Shown: positions 58,101 to 64,000, counted from the first letter of the stretch. The stretch: 64,000 nucleotides of DNA from Pseudoips prasinana (GCA_951640165.1 OX621251.1:26932893-26996892), one strand, 5' to 3'. Notes: generated by a model from the letters alone, not told the origin. Made by a program: numbers and translations.

Positions 58101-61100
58101 GTCTGTACATTATAACCAATGCTAATGTTAGCTAAATATCGTTACTGTTATAAAATAAATCTTATTGTAAATTATTTCCTGCACCTAGACAATGAACTGA
58201 CTGACTGTACCTAGAAATAATTATAAATTAATTATATATTACTACGAACATGTTCTGACTATTTACAAGCGCTTTTTTAAAGTCTACGTGAATAAAAACC
58301 TTTTTATTTATTGTGTGTACATTAAAGTGTATTTTTTTGTCCAAGACCCGAGAAGAACTCCGCAACGGCCTCGAGAACGAACTCCGTGCGTTCACCTCGG
58401 ACCGGGAAGTGGCCGGCACTACGCTCACTTCGTGGAACCACGCGGAGTTGGAAGTGCATTACCAATGTCTACAGAATGAAGTTAAAATTGGCGACTATTA
58501 TCTCAGAATATTATTGGAGCAGAGGGATAATGATGATAGTCCTATTAGAAAATCGTGAGTATAATTAAATTAGCTATATACAAGCTTAATTTGCTTATGA
58601 AATTTTACATAGTGTAGACAATCCGGTAGCTTTCTATGGTTTTACGAGAGTCTGACTAACCGCGTGCCTGGACGCTTAATCTTATCTATCACTCATCTAT
58701 ATACATATAATAAAATCGTAGGAAAGTCAAAACTGTCCATTGAATATTTTTTTAAAAGGATACTTTGGGCGTGATCTACAATCGATATCGAAGCCAAAAA
58801 TATAGTTTTTAGAATTTTTGTCTGCATGTCTGTTTGTATGTATGTATGTCCGGGCTAAACTCAAAAAGTACTGCATGGATTTACTTAAAATTTTGCATGA
58901 ATATTACTAAGAGGACGGGTCAACATATAGGCTACATATTATCACGCTATCACCTATGGGGGAGGAGCTGCGATAATTTATAAAGTTTAACGCGGCTGAA
59001 ATCGCGGGGCACAGCTAGTAGACCAATAAGCTATTAGCGAATTAGCTATTAGCGCCCTAGGAAGGCACTGGACATAGCTCAACTCTTCTTGATGAGTACA
59101 TTAATTGGTTATTTGTAATAATACTGTATCTATTTATATATTTTCTACCTATCAAAACAAACTGACAGATCACGGGCTGCTAGTATCGCAGCTTTGGTAA
59201 ACGGAGACTTCCATAAAAAATATTATTTAATATTTTTAATAAAGTTATTTAAAATAATTAAGAGGGTTTTTGAGCGAATGAACGCTATGCCCTAGCATAG
59301 CGTTCATTCGCTCAAAGAGCAGCCCGACTGGGGAAGTACCTCCACCTTACAAAAGACATTCCTTAATAATAACATTAATCATTTTAATGTTGGGTTTCCG
59401 AGTGTGAGTAAGGTCGCCAGAGCTCATTGGGGTGGGGGGAAGGGTCAGCAACACTTATTTACTGACTTTTTAAGGCCGGCAACGCACCCGCGACACCTCT
59501 GGTGTTGCGAGTGTCCATGGGCGGCGGTGATCACTTACCATCAGGTGACCCACTTACTCGTTTGTCGCCTCCCGATATAAAAACGATAAATAATAATTTC
59601 GCCCATGGTTGATGAATAAAAAAAGTTTATATTAGATTTGATGTCGAATCGATACAGCCCGTTACCAACATTATACGTTATTGGATGTTACCACATTAAC
59701 ATTTCGAAGGTACGAGATGAATTATGTAAGATTAATAAATTACCATTTTTTAATTTTCAGATACGAATTCTTCAACGACTTGTACCACCGGTTTCTCTCA
59801 ACGCCGAAGGTGGAGATGAAATGCATGTGTCTGCAAGCCATGAGCATAGTGTACGGCAGATACTTTGAAGATATAGGGCCTTTTGCGGACACCAAGTATA
59901 TTGTACAGATGTTAGATAGGGTACGTAAACATGTCATTTGTTTTTTTTTTATATAAAACCTGCATTAAAGAAATAATCCATGTATCGCTAGGGACTATAC
60001 AAACATTTACATCGTTTAGTGCGTCTGACGAGGACACTGATTGGTGTATTTAATAATCACACTAATGTTATAAAGACGAAGGTTTGTGAGTGTGTATGTT
60101 TGTTACTTTTTCACGGCTAAACGGCTAGAACGATTTTAATAAAATTTGGTATGGCGTTAGCTGACACCCTGGATTAACACATAGGCTATAGTTTGTAAAG
60201 TATAACTCAGATAAAACCGCGGGGCACAGCTAGTTTATACGTAAGACTAATCAGTGTCTTTTATATATCTGTAGGACTACTCCAAGTTATGTATCTCTCC
60301 AACGTTCGACCGACCGTCACGCTCGTAGCCATAGACGTGTCTTTTCATTGGTCGAACGCTGTAGACCGACATGACTCTTCGTCGGAATGCTACCTGCGCT
60401 GGAGTGCACAAATTTGCTTTATTTATTTATGTATCGAATCGAAATAGGCGTAGTGTCTCAGCCACTGCGCCACTCATGCCGTCATTGTCGCCGCCTAAGG
60501 GTCAGCGCAGACAGAGAGGAGCGCAGCGGAGAGGATTTTATTAAGGCACTAGAAAATCAACTTTAGAGCTATAGGGATAAAGTGCATATACGCTTGAACC
60601 TGACAAAATGCTCGCACAGTCTCGCGCATTATAATGTTCAAGCATACATGCACTTTATTTTAATAATTTTAAAGTTGATTTTCTAGTGTCTTAATAAAAT
60701 CCTCTCCGCTGCGCTCCTCTCTGTCTGCGCTGGCCCTTAGACACTTCTAATATTCCGAAAAGTAGAACCGAGTGATGGCTCATTCTGTCTAGTAAAATAA
60801 AATTACAAACAAAGTAACTCGCAGAAAGGTTTTTGAATGGCGACCATGAACTGGAAGACGCGGCGTGGTTAGGCCCAGGCTACAGGGTGGACCTATGATC
60901 TTGTGACGGTCGCTGGAAGCCGCTGGATGCGGGTAGTGCAAGACCCTTCCCCAGCACTAGGCGTGTTACGGTTGATATGACAATGATGATCATGAAGTAA
61001 CTTGTTTCTTGGGGATTTGAATCTTGCCTCGGACTTACTGGCATGCAGTTGCATGGGAGGGTTATCAGTGACGGTTGTGGAACTTTTATTGATGAGGTGG

Positions 61101-63091
61101 GGTGGTGATAATCTATGCTGTCAGCCACACAGGAAAATCACTTATAATAAGTAATAATTAATTCAAGTAATATATGTTATATACAAAATAAAATTAAGTT
61201 TTTATACATATCCAAATAGAAATGCAAGAATGGGGAAAACATTTAAACATAATAAACTTTATTATTATTTGACTATTGGATGACGCTGTGACTGTCGCTT
61301 TTCATAATAATAATAATATCTGGGGACAATGTCACACAGATGATCCTAGCCCCAAACTAAGCAAAGCTTGTACTATGGGTACCAGGCGACGATATACATA
61401 CTTATATAGATAGATATATACTTATATACATAGAAGACATCCATGACTCAGAAACAAATATTCGTGCTCAACACACAAATATTCGCACTTACCGGGATTC
61501 GAACCAAGGACCACCAGCTTCGTAGGCAGGATCACTACCAACTAGGCTACGGTGATAATGACTAGGATAATACGAGATGATGCGGTCATTCTATTATTAT
61601 TTACACACGGGTTTTAGTTTTGTAACCCAATATAAAATCGGAAATTTTATCCACTTTTTGAATATATTTTATTGAATAGCTTTATTATTTACTAACCAAT
61701 TTTCTTTTGTTCTAGACATGTGATAAAATGGAAAGAGATAGACTTGTCCAATTTCTATCCAAATTAATATTACATAGAAGAAATGTTAGCGATATATTGG
61801 AATGGAACGGTATTAGGTAAGTCTTGTCTGGTTTAACTACAAGATGTGCCACAAATTGTCTTCTAAGCCAACGTAAAAAGTGCAGTAAAAATATGTTTGG
61901 AAACGTGTGTAAGAAAATTTCAACTCAGTTCGGATTCACTTGTTATGTATGAAAACATCGACCGTATATAGAGTAGAAAGATAAATTATTATTTAAAATA
62001 TTTAAATTTTACTTCATTCGAACTTTTAGAGGAAATCAAGAATTCCTTACACAACATTGTTTTTGTAATTTACCCATGTTTTGAGTGACTAATTTTAACA
62101 TAAAGTGGTAATTGTGACTTAACTTTAATTGTTAGACGTGTTACCTCGAGGATTTTTGTTGGTAATGATGATGAATGGGAATGCTTATTTTCGCATTACA
62201 CACCAAATAATGACCTTTATAGCAAAATGTTTGAATTCGGTTACATTATTATAATTTTCGTAGAGTTTCCTAATTTCATTTTAAATAAGGTACAGCCCAT
62301 TCTACTCGCTGATAATACAGTTCTCTATAGGTAAACTAGATTGTCAGCGATTTATCCATTCCAAAAAAACATAAAAAAAAACCTAATCTTGACTCTATAT
62401 TAGTTTAGAAGTTGTGATGGCGGTCCCATCAAAAATATAAGCTTAAATTGTACTTAAAAGGTTAGAATATCTTTATTTGCTGTGAATGTAGGTACAAACT
62501 TTAGTTGTTAAAATATATTTTGAAGAATCCTTGTACATTCTGCCTTAATAAAGCATGCACATTCATTTTTAAATTAAAAAGACATGGATGCATTAATTTA
62601 AATTTGCTTATCATCTAGGAATTCTTGCAAGGTATAATAGCATTTTTCAGCTAGCAGTGCTGAGAGGTGTTTTTGGAACCTTTCCAATGGGAGATCTTTA
62701 ATGCTGTTTGGCAGCTTATTGAAGATAATAGATGCCATATAAATAACACTTTTTTTTCAAAAGACTGGTTTTGTATGCACCTGTACATAACAAATTCTTG
62801 TTATGTACAGGTTCGTTGTCTTGAAAAAATATATAACTTTAAAAAACAAGTTGTTATAGTTTAAGTATATAAATAAATAAAAATCAACCAATAAATAAAT
62901 AAACTTTGTTCTGCAGGATATTAGTAGAACTAATGACGTTAGCTCACCTGCACACGTCGCGGGCGACAGTGCCGACGCAAAGCAACGTGATCGAGGGGCC
63001 GCAGCAACAAACCGGCGGCGACAGAGAGTGGTATTACAACGTGGAGCAAGGCGACAAGGTGCAGCGGAAGGGGCCTGTCAGCTTCCAACAG
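31059..63091 (+). CDS. Rme-8: DNAJC13 / RME-8, N-terminal 998 codons (runs off the right edge)
   Basis: Large endosomal DnaJ co-chaperone that recruits Hsc70 to early endosomes and acts with SNX1/retromer and WASH in cargo sorting. Sixteen coding exons join in frame (2994 bp). The N-terminal PH-like region is seen in [20 protein letters not shown]. It is followed by helical-repeat sequence with strong family matches such as [30 protein letters not shown] and [17 protein letters not shown]. Exon 16 ends in a GYF-like WYY...GPVS segment at about 977-998. The family is roughly 2200 residues or more, so over half the gene, including the J domain, lies beyond 64000. The start at 31059 gives [20 protein letters not shown], the same length before TKHSW as I recall for the human protein. 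The acceptor just 5' (31046-31047) implies at least one upstream noncoding exon. Confidence 0.96.
31398..31921. other. RME-8 intron, no feature
   Basis: AT-rich; only splice signals recognised. Confidence 0.6.
31922..32268 (+). CDS. Rme-8: RME-8 exon 2
   Basis: Encodes [20 protein letters not shown], then [17 protein letters not shown] and ends RFGKY. This matches the RYNCYKHHW...GGFSRLHLF stretch of the family. Length is 347 bp, ending in phase 2 before GTGAGT. Confidence 0.95.
32318..32535 (+). repeat. 5S-rRNA-like SINE, copy C
   Basis: GAGGTTAAGCAACTAGGCTC GCGGTTAATCCATAGATGGG TGAC is followed by the family body (GTCGGTCCCGGTTGTACCCA TTAGGCAAC, CCATGTCTGAGG) and CCACTGCCAATACGATAAG. It has lost the GCTTCGGAGGGCA part. 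Confidence 0.7.
32640..33140. mobile_element. Probable TIR element, about 500 bp
   Basis: The left part (TAAGCTGGTGAATGCGTGAG GAGAGC, GATTGAGCGAGGCAAGTGGA, GGGAGATATGAATTAGTGAA GATA) is the imperfect complement of the right part (TATCTTCACTAACTTATATC TCCC, CGCCTCGCCCGATCACC, CGTCACGCTTTCACCAGCG). Open frames here are by-products of the repeat. Confidence 0.6.
33141..34230. other. RME-8 intron 2, no recognised element
   Basis: About 1.1 kb without repeat ends or coding signal that I can name. Confidence 0.5.
34235..34390 (-). repeat. tRNA-like SINE fragment with (CTTGT)n
   Basis: GGTTGGGAATCGAACCCACG AACCACGG is a B box in minus orientation. The stretch after it ends in GCAAATAAAGAACTTGTCTTG TCTTGTCTTG. 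The head and the tail may belong to different insertions. Confidence 0.5.
34458..34775 (-). mobile_element. Helitron-like, family 2, copy 1
   Basis: On the minus strand it starts TCTATATACATAATAAAATC G after A and ends GGGGCACAGCTAG before T. It shares TTTTTGAGTTTAGCCCGGAC and TAGCTCCTCCCCCGTAGGTG with 42967-43248 and 58696-59018. Its 5' terminal 55 bp has been taken into the tandem array that follows. Confidence 0.8.
34721..35490. repeat. Tandem array, 7 units of exactly 110 bp
   Basis: Units start at 34721, 34831, 34941, 35051, 35161, 35271 and 35381. Each is AAAAAATATACAATGTACAG and onward: 55 bp of the Helitron 5' end followed by 55 bp of its flank (GTTTATTAGGTGTCTGGTTG CC...GTCCCAACACTAT). 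Units 2-7 look identical; unit 1 has CTACGATTT where the others have CTACTATTT. Confidence 0.95.
35814..36185 (+). repeat. tRNA-headed dispersed repeat, copy 1
   Basis: Head GGCTTTTTAGTGTAGCGGTA GCG, B box GAGGTTCAAATCCCGGGTC, and body with CCGTGCCTCGGAGAACAAGT AAA, GTTGGTCGCGTTCATTAGTA and GGAATAGAAAGTG. A related piece is at 55845-56075. Confidence 0.65.
36449..36692. mobile_element. MITE family 2, copy 2
   Basis: Same ends as 930-1171 (GGGGCTCTACCGGCTAAGTC GCC). The core ATGAGCACATGTGACGTCAT AAATGG runs opposite to that of copy 1 relative to the arms, as expected of a palindrome inserted either way round. It sits in RME-8 intron 2. Confidence 0.85.
36693..37200. other. RME-8 intron 2, right end
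   Basis: No element recognised; the last bases are the acceptor of exon 3. Confidence 0.5.
37201..37336 (+). CDS. Rme-8: RME-8 exon 3
   Basis: Encodes [40 protein letters not shown] and DPQTYS. The acceptor is TTTGTTTCAG and the donor GTAAGT. It is separated from exon 2 by an intron of about 4.9 kb that carries the 110 bp tandem array. Confidence 0.95.
37510..38280. mobile_element. Harbinger-type MITE 1 (771 bp, TAA flanks)
   Basis: Ends GGCTGATTTCAGAGT and its complement, flanked by TAA at 37507-37509 and 38281-38283. Both terminal regions are dense in CGCG. The interior is AT-rich and non-coding. A 3 bp TWA target duplication is the PIF/Harbinger hallmark. Confidence 0.82.
38284..38770. 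mobile_element. Harbinger-type MITE 2 (487 bp, shares TAA with MITE 1)
   Basis: Inverted ends GAGCCTGTCCAGATGAGGCG TTTTACGCGCGAGTGCAC and complement, almost perfect over 40 bp. The left flank TAA (38281-38283) is the right TSD of MITE 1; the right flank TAA is at 38771-38773. CpG-dense throughout. Confidence 0.85.
38774..39690. other. RME-8 intron 3, middle
   Basis: AT-rich. A tRNA-like B box in minus orientation (GGGTCTCGAACCAGA) lies at about 39260; too degraded to classify. Confidence 0.45.
39690..39880 (-). repeat. RTE LINE 3' remnant
   Basis: The minus strand encodes [14 protein letters not shown] and WTTFG-type residues from the RTE C-terminus; the plus strand has TCTACAGCTGGACAAATGCT CCCCCAAAGAGCTCC and CCAGCGGCTTCCAGCGACCG TCACAAGATCG. 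A short inverted piece (ACTTGTAGGGAGGCTCGTAC AAGT) follows. Confidence 0.7.
39935..40188 (-). repeat. SINE family 2, nearly full copy
   Basis: From ATAATATCCTGGGACATTAT TCACACACGGCCATCTG to the head with TGGGAATCGAACCCACGACC TGCGG. Minus orientation, in RME-8 intron 3 just before exon 4. Confidence 0.85.
40413..40531 (+). CDS. Rme-8: RME-8 exon 4
   Basis: Encodes [40 protein letters not shown]. The family has PLGEVFALV...ENPQ.F.IEF..GQ.R at this place. Length is 119 bp, ending in phase 2. Confidence 0.95.
41098..41345 (-). repeat. SINE-like repeat with RTE 3' end
   Basis: The plus strand begins ATATCAGCTGAATATCGTCC ATTGCTGGACATAAGCCTCC CC, the RTE end, and continues with GGTATGCCATAATCGCCACG CTTGGCAG and GGGATGAGATGGGGTGACGA. 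Confidence 0.72.
41346..41605 (+). repeat. LINE 3'-UTR-type repeat, copy 1
   Basis: TTACCGAGTGTGAGTAAGGT CGCCAGAGCTCATTGGGGTG GGGGG, GGCCGGCAACGCACCCGCGA and TTACCATCAGGTGACCCACT. Four copies in the window, all plus: also 42515-42602 (partial), 54535-54815 and 59285-59600. Familiar as the 3' end of a lepidopteran LINE. Confidence 0.75.
42183..42249. repeat. 67 bp foldback just before RME-8 exon 5
   Basis: CATCATATGTTTTAAATCAA TGATCCAATG / CATTGGGTCATTGATTTAAA ACATATGATG, a 30 bp stem with one mismatch and a loop of about 7. It ends 26 bp before the exon 5 boundary. Confidence 0.85.
42276..42422 (+). CDS. Rme-8: RME-8 exon 5
   Basis: Encodes [20 protein letters not shown] and then [15 protein letters not shown], matching the family's [21 protein letters not shown] 67 bp foldback ends about 27 bp before its acceptor. 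Confidence 0.96.
42515..42602 (+). repeat. LINE 3'-UTR-type repeat, partial copy
   Basis: TTAAAGGCTGGAAACGCACT CGCAGCTC...TATCACTTACCATTAGGTGATT. The most diverged of the four. Confidence 0.6.
42662..42812 (+). repeat. SINE family 2, 3'-truncated
   Basis: Head GGCCTGTTGTAGTGGTTGTT AAATGC, B box GTGGGTTCGATTCCCACC, then AACATGTCTGTTTGTCCGAA and ATTAGCTATATAAGTAT. It ends before the conserved tail. Confidence 0.8.
42967..43248 (-). mobile_element. Helitron-like, family 2, copy 2
   Basis: The minus strand ends AGCTAG before T, but the segment between the terminus and GAGGAGCTGTGATAG has been lost. The 5' part has ATATAATAAAACCGTTGGAA AG. It lies about 80 bp before RME-8 exon 6. Confidence 0.75.
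43331..43430 (+). CDS. Rme-8: RME-8 exon 6
   Basis: A 100 bp exon encoding [34 protein letters not shown]. It is bounded by TTGACAG and GTAAGG. The next intron, about 6.5 kb, contains an I-type LINE. Confidence 0.94.
43646..43668. repeat. (TA)n microsatellite
   Basis: Dinucleotide run in RME-8 intron 6. Similar runs at 47967-48002 and 49131-49156. Confidence 0.9.
43851..44190. repeat. Direct duplication of about 190 bp
   Basis: CTGAATTTGTGCGTCCGTTC ACTCTTAAATC...CATATATCATAATGATTATA ATAACTAAATTACATCCAT occurs at 43851-44020 and again at 44051-44190, the second with an internal loss. Confidence 0.85.
44214..44388. repeat. GGTAAGT-rich minisatellite
   Basis: ACAGGTAAGTCCGGAGTTGG ACAGGTAAGTATGTAT and AAGCTCAGAGG(C/T)(T/A)CAGGCTG recur two to three times, ending in (ATGT)n next to the 5' truncation point of the LINE. 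Each unit holds a perfect donor-like CAGGTAAGT on the sense strand of RME-8. Confidence 0.8.
44573..46240 (+). pseudogene. LINE reverse transcriptase region
   Basis: Two pieces in the same frame (44573-45046 and 45071-46240) separated by TAG TAA. The YADD box and the finger motifs are intact. Not a host gene: no splice structure, and LINE-type thumb region ([16 protein letters not shown]). Confidence 0.85.
46243..46985 (+). pseudogene. LINE RNase H and C-terminal region
   Basis: In frame from [27 protein letters not shown]. The front of the domain, where the first catalytic aspartate (usual 'TDGSK') should be, is missing because RT coding runs straight into ILEAC. The zinc-like end [16 protein letters not shown] continues in another frame (KCHLNKPFS) to about 46985. 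Confidence 0.75.
47000..48250. other. RME-8 intron 6, after the LINE
   Basis: Mixed sequence: a GC-rich patch at about 47480-47580, a (TA)n run at 47967-48002, and at 48058-48190 a piece beginning CCATCCAACGGTTGTCTGG AAG that also occurs at 57912-57968 (a LINE 3' end by recall). No gene. Confidence 0.5.
48254..48399. mobile_element. MITE family 1, copy 3
   Basis: TA-flanked; left arm CAGACGCCAGCACATCCAGC; the right arm is interrupted by about 15 bp (TGTGCAACTTCATG) and ends TTGGTGTTTG. The most diverged copy. Confidence 0.82.
48400..49950. other. RME-8 intron 6, right end
   Basis: AT-rich with a (TA)n run at 49131-49156. No element ends recognised; short open frames are chance. Confidence 0.5.
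49951..50123 (+). CDS. Rme-8: RME-8 exon 7
   Basis: Encodes [20 protein letters not shown], then [20 protein letters not shown] and AFTALPG. It is bounded by CCCTCACAG and GTGAGT, ending in phase 2. Confidence 0.95.
50124..50716. other. RME-8 intron 7
   Basis: A small stem (ATTTGAATACACGATGTATT CAAATC) at about 50162-50188 and a tRNA-like B box (GATTCGATCCCTGCC) at about 50562-50576, probably a SINE remnant. Confidence 0.45.
50717..50924 (+). CDS. Rme-8: RME-8 exon 8 (very GC-rich)
   Basis: Encodes [40 protein letters not shown] and [14 protein letters not shown], a helical repeat region. GC content is strikingly higher than in the surrounding introns, so long open frames appear on both strands here; those are shadows. 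Confidence 0.95.
51192..51246. repeat. Foldback of about 55 bp
   Basis: AAGGAACTGTTTTATTTATT TATTTAT, a short loop (GGCT), then its complement. In RME-8 intron 8. Confidence 0.85.
51467..51622 (+). CDS. Rme-8: RME-8 exon 9
   Basis: Encodes [40 protein letters not shown] and ends FKLFE. Matches the family's [20 protein letters not shown]. Length is 156 bp, phase 0 at both ends. Confidence 0.96.
51623..52059. other. RME-8 intron 9, left
   Basis: Nothing recognised. Confidence 0.5.
52060..52315 (+). repeat. SINE-like repeat with RTE 3' end, opposite orientation
   Basis: CATCACCCCATCTCATCTCG TGAG..., CCAAGTGTGGCGATTATGGC, ending CTTGGGGAGGCTTTTGTTCA GCATTGGACATCATCCAGCT with a (GATGAT)-type tail. 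Same family as 41098-41345. Confidence 0.72.
52451..52693 (+). CDS. Rme-8: RME-8 exon 10
   Basis: Encodes [40 protein letters not shown] and [20 protein letters not shown]. 243 bp, GC-rich, phase 0 at both ends, bounded by TTTTCAG and GTAAGA. Confidence 0.96.
52913..53692 (-). repeat. SINE family 2 interrupted by a MITE
   Basis: The 3' portion is at 52913-53076 (ATATCCTGGGATATTGTTCA...CACCCAGACTCAGGAC) and the 5' portion with the B box (GGGCGGGAATCTTACCCACG) at 53577-53692. Together they make one nearly complete SINE. Confidence 0.88.
53077..53576. mobile_element. hAT-type MITE, 500 bp, with 8 bp target duplication
   Basis: Flanked by CTCAGGAC at 53069-53076 and 53577-53584. Ends TAGAGATGTAAAATGACTGA and, on the complement, TAGTGTTGAAAATGACTGAA. 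The inner sequence is full of AATGACCATTTTTG and TCAGTCA motifs. No protein. The 8 bp duplication and the short ends fit hAT. Confidence 0.9.
54196..54372 (+). CDS. Rme-8: RME-8 exon 11
   Basis: Encodes [20 protein letters not shown] and then [18 protein letters not shown]. The [10 protein letters not shown] block is conserved; the segment after it is alanine- and charge-rich and looks variable. 177 bp, phase 0. Confidence 0.94.
54535..54815 (+). repeat. LINE 3'-UTR-type repeat, copy 3
   Basis: From AGCGTTCATTCGCTCAAAGA GCAGTCCGACTGGGGAAG to CAGGTGACCCACTTGCTCGT TTGTCGCC. In RME-8 intron 11. Confidence 0.75.
54877..55010. mobile_element. MITE family 1, copy 4
   Basis: TA-flanked, 134 bp, ends CAGACGCCAGCATATCAAGC and GCTGGATGTGCTGGCGTCTG. 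Confidence 0.88.
55266..55469 (+). CDS. Rme-8: RME-8 exon 12
   Basis: Encodes [20 protein letters not shown], then [20 protein letters not shown] and [19 protein letters not shown]. It corresponds to the basic KPVVLRKRRQR segment of the human protein followed by ANW.LFYY.F..DHA..NLIWN. Confidence 0.96.
55845..56075 (+). repeat. tRNA-headed dispersed repeat, copy 2
   Basis: B box GAGTTCAAATCCCGGGGACA, then CGCCACGGAGAGCAGGCAAA and CAGTCGCGTCGGACGGCCGT CCCATCGGGTTATGA. Related to 35814-36185. Confidence 0.6.
56343..56640. repeat. Decayed tandem array, period 119 bp
   Basis: TGATCACCAAAATGAAACCC GCATTTTAATG at 56343 recurs at 56462 and, more degraded, at 56581. In RME-8 intron 12. Confidence 0.8.
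57436..57600 (+). repeat. tRNA-derived SINE, same family as 495-693
   Basis: Head GCACGTGTGGCGCAGTGGCT AAG, B box CGGGTTCGAGTCCCGCGCC, then ATTTGTGTGACCCATAAATAG and GCCTGAATTTGTGTCCG. Confidence 0.78.
57971..58105. mobile_element. MITE family 1, copy 5
   Basis: 135 bp, right flank TA, left flank TT. It interrupts the GGTTGTCTGG-type LINE end at 57912-57970. Confidence 0.87.
58140..58310 (+). repeat. Dispersed repeat shared with 18162-18345
   Basis: See the other copy. It ends about 40 bp before the acceptor of RME-8 exon 13, in the sense orientation of that gene. Confidence 0.75.
58346..58554 (+). CDS. Rme-8: RME-8 exon 13
   Basis: Encodes [20 protein letters not shown] and then [20 protein letters not shown]. 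Acceptor TTGTCCAAG; ends in phase 2 before GTGAGT. A dispersed repeat ends about 40 bp before the acceptor. Confidence 0.95.
58696..59018 (+). mobile_element. Helitron-like, family 2, copy 3 (complete)
   Basis: Begins TCTATATACATATAATAAAA TCGTAGG after A; ends GGGGCACAGCTAG before T. 323 bp, the best full-length copy of this family here. Confidence 0.82.
59264..59600 (+). repeat. Hairpin plus LINE 3'-UTR-type repeat, copy 4
   Basis: TTGAGCGAATGAACGCTATG CCCTAGCATAGCGTTCATTC GCTCAA is a 20 bp perfect stem. It runs straight into the same LINE-end repeat as at 41346 and 54535. Confidence 0.78.
59761..59920 (+). CDS. Rme-8: RME-8 exon 14
   Basis: Encodes [40 protein letters not shown] and [14 protein letters not shown], one of the most conserved stretches of the family. 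Bounded by TTTTCAG and GTACGT. Confidence 0.96.
60057..60233 (+). mobile_element. Helitron-like, family 3, copy 2
   Basis: Starts TCACACTAATGTTATAAAGA after A, ends GGGGCACAGCTAG before T. 177 bp. Confidence 0.78.
60496..60739. mobile_element. MITE with about 70 bp inverted repeats
   Basis: TAAGGGTCAGCGCAGACAGA GAGGAGCGCAGCGGAGAGGA faces GGGCCAGCGCAG...-type complement; the arms stay paired through TTTTATTAAGGCACTAGAAA ATCAACTTTA. 244 bp. The target duplication is unclear. Confidence 0.82.
60820..61130 (+). repeat. RTE C-terminus remnant followed by SINE-like repeat
   Basis: AATGGCGACCATGAACTGGA AGACGCGGCG and GACGGTCGCTGGAAGCCGCT GGATGCGGG are the RTE tail. Then come a (ATGATGATC)-type tail and a degraded relative of 52060-52315. 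Confidence 0.65.
61303..61560 (-). repeat. SINE family 1, full copy
   Basis: From TATCTGGGGACAATGTCACA CAGATGATCCTAGCCCCAAA to CGGGATTCGAACCAAGGACC ACCAGCTTCGTAGGCAGG and CCAACTAGGCTACGGTGA. Reverse complement of the 24434 family. Confidence 0.87.
61716..61816 (+). CDS. Rme-8: RME-8 exon 15
   Basis: A 101 bp exon encoding [34 protein letters not shown]. Bounded by TTCTAG and GTAAGT, ending in phase 2. Confidence 0.94.
61817..62916. other. RME-8 intron 15
   Basis: AT-rich. At 62575-62850, TTTCCAATGGGAGATCTTTA ATGCTG and a stem around CCTGTACATAACAAATTC may be an old LINE end; not classified. Confidence 0.45.
62917..63091 (+). CDS. Rme-8: RME-8 exon 16 (last one in the window)
   Basis: Encodes [31 protein letters not shown] and [20 protein letters not shown], the start of a GYF-like domain. 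Bounded by CTGCAG and GTAGAA, ending in phase 0; the intron after it runs off the window. Confidence 0.94.
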
Positions 63092-63262
63092 GTAGAACAA
63101 TAATAATTCACCGATATATATATAATTATAAATTTGCTGTGGTGCCCGACAGGTTCCATAATGCTCCTAGCTATAAGTCTAATGTTTACCACCTAAGCTC
63201 ACATTGTGGAATGCAAATAAATGATATGAATAAGACGTTACCTAACTAGGTAGTATATACGG

Positions 63263-63465
63263 ACGGGCCGGTTGGCGTGGTTTGTAAATGCTTGCTTTTC
63301 ACGCCACAGGATTCCAACCCAGGACATATATTTGTGTGCAGGACAAACAGGCAGGCCTGTTTGTCCTGAGTCTGGGTGTAATTATCTATATAGTATGTAT
63401 TTACAAAAGCAAATCAGTATTTGTAATATATCAGTTATCTGGTTTCCATAAAACAAGCAAAAAAT
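63263..63465 (+). repeat. SINE family 2, 3'-truncated copy
   Basis: Head GGGCCGGTTGGCGTGGTTTG TAAATGC, damaged B box (GGATTCCAACCCAGGACA), body GCCTGTTTGTCCTGAGTCTG GGTG, and end ATCTGGTTTCCATAAAACAAG. Confidence 0.8.
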
Positions 63466-63943
63466 TAAAGTAAACTCTTGAACCTTTTTAAGATGTGGTG
63501 GTTTTCTATTTCGCCTGTAAAAAGTTAATCAAGTTCCCAAAAAATAATTGATCAGAAGCTAAGTCTTGTGAGTACGAAAGGTGACGAAGAGTTTCCAGCC
63601 GTACTTTCTTTATATTTTTAATTTATTTAGTTATCTTGTTATTGTTTTTAGTTCTATTTTTTATATTTTAATAAATGGTAGGTAACTTAGGTCTAATACA
63701 TTTTTACATTCGCCATACTCGATTTTTTAACGGCGAGATGCGCTCTTATTCTACTATCAAAACGTACTTTTGAGGTGGTCTTTTGGATGTTATGTGGATG
63801 TGAAGAAGGAATGGATTAGAGTTCGGCAATTTACATCATATCAGCAGTAGTACAACGTAAATGATGTTCAGGCTTCAAATAAAAAAAACAAAAAATGTTG
63901 TATGTTCCAAAAAATAAACATACAACCAGATAATAATAACAAT
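63466..63943. other. RME-8 intron 16, no recognised element
   Basis: AT-rich, no coding or repeat signal. Confidence 0.5.
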
Positions 63944-64000
63944 CATCATATCAGCCGAAAGACGTCCACTGCTGGACAAAGGCCTCCCCCAAGGCTCTCC
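63944..64000 (-). repeat. RTE-type 3' end, cut by the window edge
   Basis: AATCATCATATCAGCCGAAA GACGTCCACTGCTGGACAAA GGCCTCCCCCAAGG: the reverse of the RTE LINE end with its (ATG)n tail. The rest lies beyond the window. Confidence 0.85.

Noticed and set aside
1..64000. A new multi-gene system (defence, biosynthetic or similar)
   Set aside because: Only two host genes are supported, both well known and unrelated in function; the rest is transposon-derived or featureless.

Overview
This window looks like nuclear DNA from a moth or butterfly. It is AT-rich, its genes are split by GT-AG introns, and it is crowded with repeats I recognise from Lepidoptera: Metulj-like tRNA SINEs, short Helitron-like elements (TC...CTAG), RTE-type LINE 3' ends and many foldback MITEs. 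Nothing here is bacterial or viral.

Two host genes are certain, and they are arranged head to head. On the minus strand, 26134 down to 8803, lies the complete cytosolic seryl-tRNA synthetase: eight coding exons, all junctions in frame, 495 codons plus stop. On the plus strand, from 31059 past the right edge, lies the first part of DNAJC13/RME-8, the large endosomal J-domain protein. Sixteen coding exons give 998 in-frame codons, ending inside a GYF-like domain; the J domain lies beyond the window. The roughly 4.9 kb between the two start codons should hold both promoters and any 5' untranslated exon of RME-8.

Layout. 1-8.8 kb: intergenic, only repeats (two foldback MITE families, a Helitron, two 5S-rRNA-like SINEs, an RTE tail) and one doubtful exon-like ORF. 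8.8-26.1 kb: SerRS. Its last intron is a 9 kb nest: a broken 3.3 kb LINE split by a roughly 5.1 kb TIR-like insert, which contains an 840 bp tandem duplication, whose second copy carries a mariner element with an open transposase frame. 26-31 kb: divergent intergenic region with several near-perfect foldbacks. 31-64 kb: RME-8, whose introns hold a 7 x 110 bp array built from a Helitron end, two Harbinger-type MITEs joined at a shared TAA, a 5'-truncated I-type LINE, a SINE split by an exactly 500 bp hAT-type MITE, and many smaller repeats.

The two genes share no pathway that I know of: SerRS charges tRNA-Ser in the cytosol and RME-8 works with Hsc70 on endosomes. I found no gene cluster or new multi-gene system. 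The unusual material is structural: nested insertions with readable order, a satellite seeded by a Helitron end, 5S-derived SINEs and long recent foldbacks. All exon edges were placed by eye from splice signals and protein continuity. Family names come from memory, without a database search.
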